Shown here one piece after another: positions 34,665 to 39,692 of a DNA stretch of 39,692 bases; the stretch's first letter is position 1; every line of letters begins with the position of its first letter. The position numbers and the translations under genes were made by a program. Below the pieces are notes generated by a model that saw only the letters and a list, made by a program, of their open reading frames with translations, did no database searches and was not told the origin of the DNA. The DNA is taken from the NCBI GenBank assembly GCA_019753285.1, contig JAIELD010000063.1:1-39692 (forward strand), written 5' to 3'. Origin of the DNA: Beijerinckiaceae bacterium. Lineage in GTDB: Bacteria > Pseudomonadota > Alphaproteobacteria > Rhizobiales > Beijerinckiaceae.

Positions 34665-34773
34665 GGGCATGACGACCGCCCCCACCGTTGGGGCAGAAAA
34701 AGCAATATCGATGCCAAGGGACGGCGCAATCGGCTTCGCCAAGCTGCACCATTCGCCACATGGGCGAGACGCG

Positions 34774-36600
34774 CTACTCGACGGTGACGCTCTTCGCCAG
34801 GTTCCTCGGCTGATCGACGTCTTTGCCCATCGCGAAAGCGGTGTGGTAGGCGAGAAGTTGAATCGGCACCGCGTAGACGATCGCAGCGAAATCGGACGCC
34901 ATAGGTGCCATGACGATCGACGCCTCGGCGTTGAGGCCTGCGTCCTTGGCGGTGTCCGCCTCGCCGATCACGATGATGCGTCCGCCGCGTGCCGCGACCT
35001 CCTGCATGTTCGACACCGTCTTCTCGAACGCGGCGTCCTTCGGCGTGATGACGATGACGGGCATGTCTTCGTCTATGAGGGCAATCGGCCCGTGCTTCAG
35101 CTCGCCCGCCGCATAGCCCTCGGCATGGATGTAGGAGAGTTCCTTCAGCTTCAGCGCGCCCTCGAGCGCGAGCGGATAGTTCGTGCCGCGTCCGAGGTAG
35201 AGCACATCCCTAGATTTCGCGAGATGCTGGGCGATCTCCGCAATGTGCTGCTCGCCCTTCACGGCCTCTGCCACGAGACCCGGCACATGGATGAGTTCGC
35301 TGACGAGCCGCTGCTCGTCCTGTTCCGAGAGCGTGCCCCGGGCACGGCCGGCCGCGATCGAAAGGCAGGCGAGGACCGCAAGCTGGCAGGTGAACGCTTT
35401 CGTCGAAGCGACGCCGATCTCTGGACCCGCCATGATCGGCGCGACGACCTCGCTTTCGCGCGCCATGGTGCTCGTCGGCACGTTGACGACGGTGAGCACG
35501 TGCTGGCCGCACTCCTTCGCATAGCGGAGCGAAGCGAGCGTATCGGCCGTCTCGCCGGATTGCGAAATGAACAATGACAGGTCGCCCTTGGTGAGCGGCG
35601 CCTCGCGGTAGCGGAATTCGGAGGCGACATCGATCTCGACTGGCAGGCGCGCATAGCGCTCGAACCAGTATTTCGCGGTGAGACCGGCAAGATAGGCCGT
35701 ACCGCAGGCCGAGATCGAGAGGCGCCCGATCGACTTGAAATCGAACGGCAGATCGAATGGGAGCCGCACCTTCAGGTTCACCATGTCGAGGTAGTGCGAG
35801 AGCGCGCGGCCGATGACCTCCGGCTGCTCGTGAATTTCCTTCGCCATGAAGTGGCGATGATTGCCCTTGTCGATAAGATATGCGCCGGCCTGCGACTTCA
35901 GGCGCTTGCGCGTGACGCGATTGTTGTCGCGATCATAAAATGTCGCGGAATCGCGCTTCATGACGACCCAGTCGCCCTCTTCGAGATAGGAGACGGTGTC
36001 GGTGAACGGGGCGAGGGCCAGCGCGTCCGATCCGAGATACATCTCGCCCTCGCCATAGCCCAGCGCCAGGGGCGCGCCGCAGCGCGCGCCGATCATCAGG
36101 TTTTCATGGCCCTCGAAAATGAAGCCGAGCGCGAATGCGCCGTGCAGGCGCGGTAGCGCGGCAGCCACGGCGCGCACCGGATCGTTGGTCTTCGACAATT
36201 CGTCTGTCACGAGATGGGCGACGACCTCGGTGTCCGTCTCGGTCTCGAAGACATGGCCCTTTGCGGCGAGTTCCTCGCGCAGGCTGCGGAAATTCTCGAT
36301 GATGCCGTTATGGACGACGGCCACCTTGTCGGTTGCATGCGGATGGGCGTTGTTCTCGTTGACACGCCCATGCGTCGCCCAGCGCGTGTGGCCGATGCCG
36401 ATCGTGGCGTGAAGCGGCTCGTCGTGAAGCCTCGCCTCGAGGTTACGCAGCTTGCCCTCCGCGCGGCGGCGCGTCAGGTGGCCATCCTCCAGCGTCGCGA
36501 TACCGGCAGAATCATAGCCGCGATATTCGAGCCGCTTCAGCGCGTCGACCAGCAGCGGCGCGACCGGGCTAGTTCCGAGAATTCCAACGATACCACACAT
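34774..36600 (-). CDS. glmS: Glutamine-fructose-6-phosphate aminotransferase (isomerising)
   Basis: The 608-residue enzyme makes glucosamine-6-phosphate, the first step to UDP-GlcNAc. The N-terminal glutaminase domain starts MCGIVGILG, with Cys2 the nucleophile after Met removal, and contains GHTRWATHGRVNENNAHPH. Two SIS sugar-phosphate domains follow (about 285-425 and 455-600), with SQSGETADT, ISACGTAYLAGLTAKYW and the C-terminal DVDQPRNLAKSVTVE. No glmS ribozyme is visible before it. glmU lies 128 bases upstream on the same strand, so the two form a likely operon. Confidence 0.97.
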   Translation of the reverse strand: MCGIVGILGTSPVAPLLVDALKRLEYRGYDSAGIATLEDGHLTRRRAEGKLRNLEARLHDEPLHATIGIGHTRWATHGRVNENNAHPHATDKVAVVHNGIIENFRSLREELAAKGHVFETETDTEVVAHLVTDELSKTNDPVRAVAAALPRLHGAFALGFIFEGHENLMIGARCGAPLALGYGEGEMYLGSDALALAPFTDTVSYLEEGDWVVMKRDSATFYDRDNNRVTRKRLKSQAGAYLIDKGNHRHFMAKEIHEQPEVIGRALSHYLDMVNLKVRLPFDLPFDFKSIGRLSISACGTAYLAGLTAKYWFERYARLPVEIDVASEFRYREAPLTKGDLSLFISQSGETADTLASLRYAKECGQHVLTVVNVPTSTMARESEVVAPIMAGPEIGVASTKAFTCQLAVLACLSIAAGRARGTLSEQDEQRLVSELIHVPGLVAEAVKGEQHIAEIAQHLAKSRDVLYLGRGTNYPLALEGALKLKELSYIHAEGYAAGELKHGPIALIDEDMPVIVITPKDAAFEKTVSNMQEVAARGGRIIVIGEADTAKDAGLNAEASIVMAPMASDFAAIVYAVPIQLLAYHTAFAMGKDVDQPRNLAKSVTVE

Positions 36601-36728
36601 GAAGCATGCCTTTGTTGATGTCTGGCGACCGAGCGACGCGCCCCGTGCTTAGCCGCACCGGCAACGCATCACCAAATCAAGCTTGTTTACGATCTGTCTT
36701 CAAAATCCGGCTGGAGACGCACCTGCCC

Positions 36729-38072
36729 TCATTTGCGCGACTGCTTGCCGTTTGCTTTGGTGAAGGCCGCGGCCCAGCCAGGCTTTTCGACCTGCCGGCC
36801 GCGCGCTACCGCCAGCGCGCCGGGCGCGACGTCGCTAACGATGACCGATCCCGAACCGACGAACGCGCCCGCGCCGATCTTGACCGGCGCGACGAGAGAG
36901 GAGTTGGAACCGATGAACGCGCCTTCGCCGACCACTGTCCTGAACTTGCTGAAGCCGTCATAATTGCAGGTGATGGTCCCTGCCCCGATATTCGCTCCCG
37001 CGCCGATCTCGCTGTCGCCGATATAGCTCAAATGGCTCGCCTTGGCGTCGACGCCAAGTCTAGACGCCTTGATCTCGACGAAATTACCAACCTTGACCTT
37101 CGCTTCGAGCGCGCTCCCCGGGCGTAGACGGGCGAACGGCCCGACCGAGGCATCCGCGCCGATCGTCGCGCCTTCGAGATGGGAGAAGGCATGGATCGTC
37201 GTCCCGCTCTCGATGCTGACGCCGGGCCCGATCACGACATTGGCCTTGATGGTGACATCCGGCCCGATCACCGTATCATGGCTGAGGAACACCGTTTCGG
37301 GTGACTGCATGGTCACGCCATTGCGCATATGACGCTCCCGCAGCCTCTTCTGGTAGTGCGCTTCCGCCGCGGCAAGCTGCACGCGGTCGTTGACGCCGAG
37401 CACCTCGGCGCCGTCCGCCTTCAACGCGGCGCAGGATAAGCCCATGCGGCGCGCCACCTCGATGGCATCCGGCAGATAGTATTCGCGCTGCGCGTTGTCG
37501 TTGCCGATCTGCTCGAGAATCGCGAGCGCGTGCCTGCCCTCGAGCGCCATCAGCCCGCCATTGCAGAAGGTGATGGCCCGCTGCTCGGCGGTCGCATCCT
37601 TGTGCTCGCGGATGGCGACGAGTTCGGTCCCGTCCATGATGAGGCGGCCATAGCCCGTCGGATCGTCCGCCTCGAAGCCAAGCGCCGCAGCGCCTGCAGA
37701 ATCGACCGCGCGAAGCAACCGCGAAATCGTCTCGGCCTCGACCAGCGGCGTATCGCCAAACAAGACGACGACCGATTTCGGGCCGCGCGCAAGCGCCTCT
37801 CGCGCATGCAGCACGGCATGGGCCGTGCCGAGCCGCTCGCGCTGGACGACGGTGGAGGCAGTTGGCGCGACGCGCGCGATCTCCGCCGCGACATCATCCC
37901 GGTCGGGGCCGATCACGACGACGATGTTCGAGACGCCGGCCTGCTGAACGGCGGCGAGAACATGGCCGAGCATCGAGCGCCCTCCGATCTCGTGCAGCAC
38001 CTTCGGCCGCTTCGACTTCATCCGCGTCCCCTCGCCGGCCGCGAGGATGATCGCCAGGCTCTGATCGTTCAT
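36729..38072 (-). CDS. glmU: Bifunctional UDP-GlcNAc pyrophosphorylase/GlcN-1-P acetyltransferase GlmU
   Basis: The 447-residue protein has an N-terminal uridylyltransferase (about 1-230) with LAAGEGTRMKSKRPKVLHEI, and a C-terminal left-handed beta-helix acetyltransferase with hexapeptide repeats (about 255-430), including GPFARLRPG and IGAGTITCNYDGFSKFRT. Together these make UDP-GlcNAc for peptidoglycan and lipopolysaccharide. It precedes glmS. The divergent gap 38073-38305 to the OpgG-like gene must hold both promoters; I see no strong pair. Confidence 0.97.
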   Translation of the reverse strand: MNDQSLAIILAAGEGTRMKSKRPKVLHEIGGRSMLGHVLAAVQQAGVSNIVVVIGPDRDDVAAEIARVAPTASTVVQRERLGTAHAVLHAREALARGPKSVVVLFGDTPLVEAETISRLLRAVDSAGAAALGFEADDPTGYGRLIMDGTELVAIREHKDATAEQRAITFCNGGLMALEGRHALAILEQIGNDNAQREYYLPDAIEVARRMGLSCAALKADGAEVLGVNDRVQLAAAEAHYQKRLRERHMRNGVTMQSPETVFLSHDTVIGPDVTIKANVVIGPGVSIESGTTIHAFSHLEGATIGADASVGPFARLRPGSALEAKVKVGNFVEIKASRLGVDAKASHLSYIGDSEIGAGANIGAGTITCNYDGFSKFRTVVGEGAFIGSNSSLVAPVKIGAGAFVGSGSVIVSDVAPGALAVARGRQVEKPGWAAAFTKANGKQSRK

Positions 38073-38305
38073 GTCACCGTCTCTTTGCTTCGGCCGCCGA
38101 TCGTTTATCGGATAATTCTATTTCAATTCCGTTCACTTTATCGACTTCGGGAAGCTGTCGCGTAGCGCAGCCGGGACACGCGCAGCCATGGCCAAAAATT
38201 CAGCCACCGGGTCATTTGCCCCGTATTCACGTGCCGACTCTTCCGATATACGCACTTTGTCACCAGGATTTGTCGTTGCATGCCGTCTTCGTCGCCTCAC
38301 CATCC

Positions 38306-39692
38306 ATGCTGAACCGCCGTGATATCCTCGCGCTGGCTGGCAGCGCCGCAGCTCTGCAGATTGCTTCGACCGCGAACCCGTCCGTTGCCCAGGCGCAGAG
38401 CCGCATGCAGGAGCTGGTCAAGACGACGATGGGCTCAGGCAAATCCTTTTCGCGGCAGGCCGTTCTTTCGGTAGCGCGCGAATTGGCAAAGCGTCCATAC
38501 GCCGCCCCGAATGTTCCGTTGCCCGATCCGTTCAACGGCCTCAACGCGGAGCAATACGCCGCAATCACGACAAAGCCGGAAACCGCGCTCTGGGCGAACG
38601 ATGGTCGCGGCCTGACGATCGAGCCGCTGCACCGTGGCTTCGTGTTCGACGTGCCGGTTCTGCTCTACACGGTGGAGGATTCGGTCGTCCTCAACGTGTC
38701 CTATGATCGGAACCGCTTCAACTTCGGCAAGCTGGTGCCACCCGGCAGTTTGCCGGACATGGGCTATTCCGGCTTCCGTGTCATGTTGCAGGAAGACGGC
38801 AAGGCCCGCGATCTCGCCGTGTTCCAGGGGGCGACCTTTTTCCGCTCGCAGGCCAAGGGGCAGCAGCGCGGCCTCGTGGCACGCGCCGTATCGATCAAGA
38901 CGGCCGATGCGCGCGGCGAGGAAATTTCGCTGTTCCGTGCGTTCTGGATCGAGAAGCCGCCGATCGGCGGTCCACTCGTCGTTCATGCCATCGCTGATTC
39001 CGAAAGTCTCGTCGCCGCCATCCGCTTCACGATCAGGCCGGGGGACGTCACGATCATCGACTGCGAGACGACGCTGATCCCGCGCGTTCCGGTCGATCAT
39101 GTCGGCCTTGGCGGGATGCAGGCGATGCATTTCTTCTCGCCTGGCAGCCCTCGGCGGGCCGTCGATGATTATCGGCCTGCGGCGCATGAGGCGACCGGCC
39201 TCCAAATGCTTCGCGGGAACGGCGAGTGGGTCTGGCGGCAGCTCACCAATCCGGCCCAGCTCCAGATCTCGACCTTCCAAGACGAGAATATTCGCGGCTT
39301 CGGCCTCGTCCAGCGCGATCGCGACTTCGAGGATTTCCAGGACGACGATCAGCGCTACCAGATCCGGCCGAGTTGCTGGGTGGAGCCGATCGGCGAGTGG
39401 GGCAAGGGCGCGATCCAGCTCGTCGAGATTCCGATCGAGGCTGACGTCAACCAGAACATCGTGAGCTACTGGCGGCCGCGCGCGACGCTCGCGTCCAACG
39501 AGGAAGCGATCTTCAACTTCCGCCAATACTGGTGCTGGCAGATTCCCGAAAACATCGGCCTTGCGACGACGCAGATGACGCGCATCGGCCGTATCGGAAA
39601 CAAGCGCCGCCGTTTTGTGGTCGATTTTGCCGGCGACACCCTGACGCCGGAGAAGAAAGCCGCAGATTTCAAGATCGCGCTCAGCCTCAGCG
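38306..39692 (+). CDS. Periplasmic glucan protein, OpgG/OpgD (MdoG) family (3' end outside window)
   Basis: The frame is open from ATG 38306 to the window end (462 codons plus one base). The N terminus MLNRRDILALAGSAAAL is a twin-arginine signal, as in OpgD. The rest aligns with OpgG/OpgD: RPYAAPNVPLPDPFNGLNAEQY, FWIEKPPIGG, NGEWVWRQLTNP, GFGLVQRDRDFEDFQD, WVEPIGEWGKGAIQLVEIP and NIVSYWRP. OpgG and OpgD act in the periplasm in making osmoregulated beta-glucans; E. coli OpgD was reported as a beta-1,2-glucanase. Full length is usually about 500-550 residues. No good ribosome binding site is seen; whether OpgH follows is unknown. Confidence 0.92.
   Translation, partial: MLNRRDILALAGSAAALQIASTANPSVAQAQSRMQELVKTTMGSGKSFSRQAVLSVARELAKRPYAAPNVPLPDPFNGLNAEQYAAITTKPETALWANDGRGLTIEPLHRGFVFDVPVLLYTVEDSVVLNVSYDRNRFNFGKLVPPGSLPDMGYSGFRVMLQEDGKARDLAVFQGATFFRSQAKGQQRGLVARAVSIKTADARGEEISLFRAFWIEKPPIGGPLVVHAIADSESLVAAIRFTIRPGDVTIIDCETTLIPRVPVDHVGLGGMQAMHFFSPGSPRRAVDDYRPAAHEATGLQMLRGNGEWVWRQLTNPAQLQISTFQDENIRGFGLVQRDRDFEDFQDDDQRYQIRPSCWVEPIGEWGKGAIQLVEIPIEADVNQNIVSYWRPRATLASNEEAIFNFRQYWCWQIPENIGLATTQMTRIGRIGNKRRRFVVDFAGDTLTPEKKAADFKIALSLS

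Noticed and set aside
34678..34694. Terminator between glmS and dctP (GCCCC/GGGGC stem)
   Set aside because: The stem has no T-run on its 3' side in either orientation; the nearby run is on the wrong side for the minus strand.
36601..36728. glmS ribozyme
   Set aside because: The glmU-glmS gap lacks the ribozyme core, which is mainly a Gram-positive feature.
38435..39526. 363-codon minus-strand frame opposite the OpgG-like gene
   Set aside because: The plus-strand frame aligns throughout with OpgG/OpgD; the minus frame is its shadow.
1..39692. Mobile element, CRISPR array, toxin-antitoxin or defence cluster
   Set aside because: No transposase, integrase, phage protein, repeat array or paired small toxin/antitoxin genes were recognised; the gene content is conserved chromosomal.

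Overview
The window is GC-rich bacterial chromosome and looks like an alphaproteobacterium of the order Hyphomicrobiales (Rhizobiales). The evidence is the divK-pleD cell-cycle pair next to a DUF3572 gene and dinB, an EipB/DUF1849 envelope protein with its two conserved cysteines, DUF1489 and DUF983 proteins, a D,D-carboxypeptidase fused to a SPOR domain, clpS-clpA, and a phasin (so probably a polyhydroxyalkanoate maker). Genus cannot be decided from sequence reading alone. Nearly every gene has a recognisable family. I see no insertion sequence, prophage, CRISPR array, tRNA, rRNA or defence system.

Layout, left to right. 1-3.1 kb: 3' part of recG, a DUF486 membrane protein, rpmG with promoter and terminator, and a YbaK-type tRNA-editing protein (minus). 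3.4-5.2 kb (minus): divK then pleD. 5.3-7.8 kb: DUF3572 protein and dinB (plus), converging on eipB (minus). 8.0-11.1 kb (plus): RidA-like protein, glycerophosphodiester phosphodiesterase, FemAB/GNAT-like protein and HIT protein, probably led by one promoter. 11.1-12.8 kb (minus): azlC-azlD amino-acid exporter and a DUF3833 protein. 12.9-16.1 kb (minus): clpS, clpA and a small membrane protein. 16.5-17.1 kb (minus): phasin with a promoter framed by two near-identical operator-like repeats and ended by a clear terminator. 17.2-20.5 kb: D,D-carboxypeptidase-SPOR (plus), membrane J-domain protein (minus), panC (plus). 20.5-23.7 kb (minus): a methylcrotonyl-CoA carboxylase-like alpha subunit, a small secreted NTR/TIMP-like protein, a DUF1489 protein and a tiny secreted protein, the last three tightly packed. 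23.8-25.9 kb (minus): YfgM-like TPR protein and der. 26.1-28.1 kb: an acidic one-helix membrane protein and a DUF72 protein (plus), then a cupin and a 67-residue orphan (minus) beside an AT-rich tract. 28.5-30.1 kb (minus): guaA with a hairpin just before its start. 30.3-31.5 kb (plus): DUF983 and Nudix genes, overlapping. 31.5-34.6 kb (minus): a TRAP transporter with a TakP-like binding protein and a perfect palindrome before the first gene. 34.8-38.1 kb (minus): glmU and glmS. 38.3 kb to the edge (plus): the 5' part of a periplasmic glucan (OpgG/OpgD) gene.

Themes: envelope and periplasm (EipB, carboxypeptidase-SPOR, GlmS/GlmU, OpgG-like, YfgM-like), cell-cycle signalling (DivK, PleD), proteolysis and translation quality (ClpA/ClpS, YbaK, Der, L33) and DNA repair (RecG, DinB). 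GlmS and GlmU supply UDP-GlcNAc for peptidoglycan, which the carboxypeptidase later trims.

The least explained signals are regulatory or in small proteins: the TGC-N3-GCA repeats at the phasin promoter, the palindrome before dctP, the structured guaA leader, the AT-rich tract with a self-contained small gene, the NTR/TIMP-like secreted protein, and the small membrane protein directly behind clpA. I did not find a clearly new multi-gene system.
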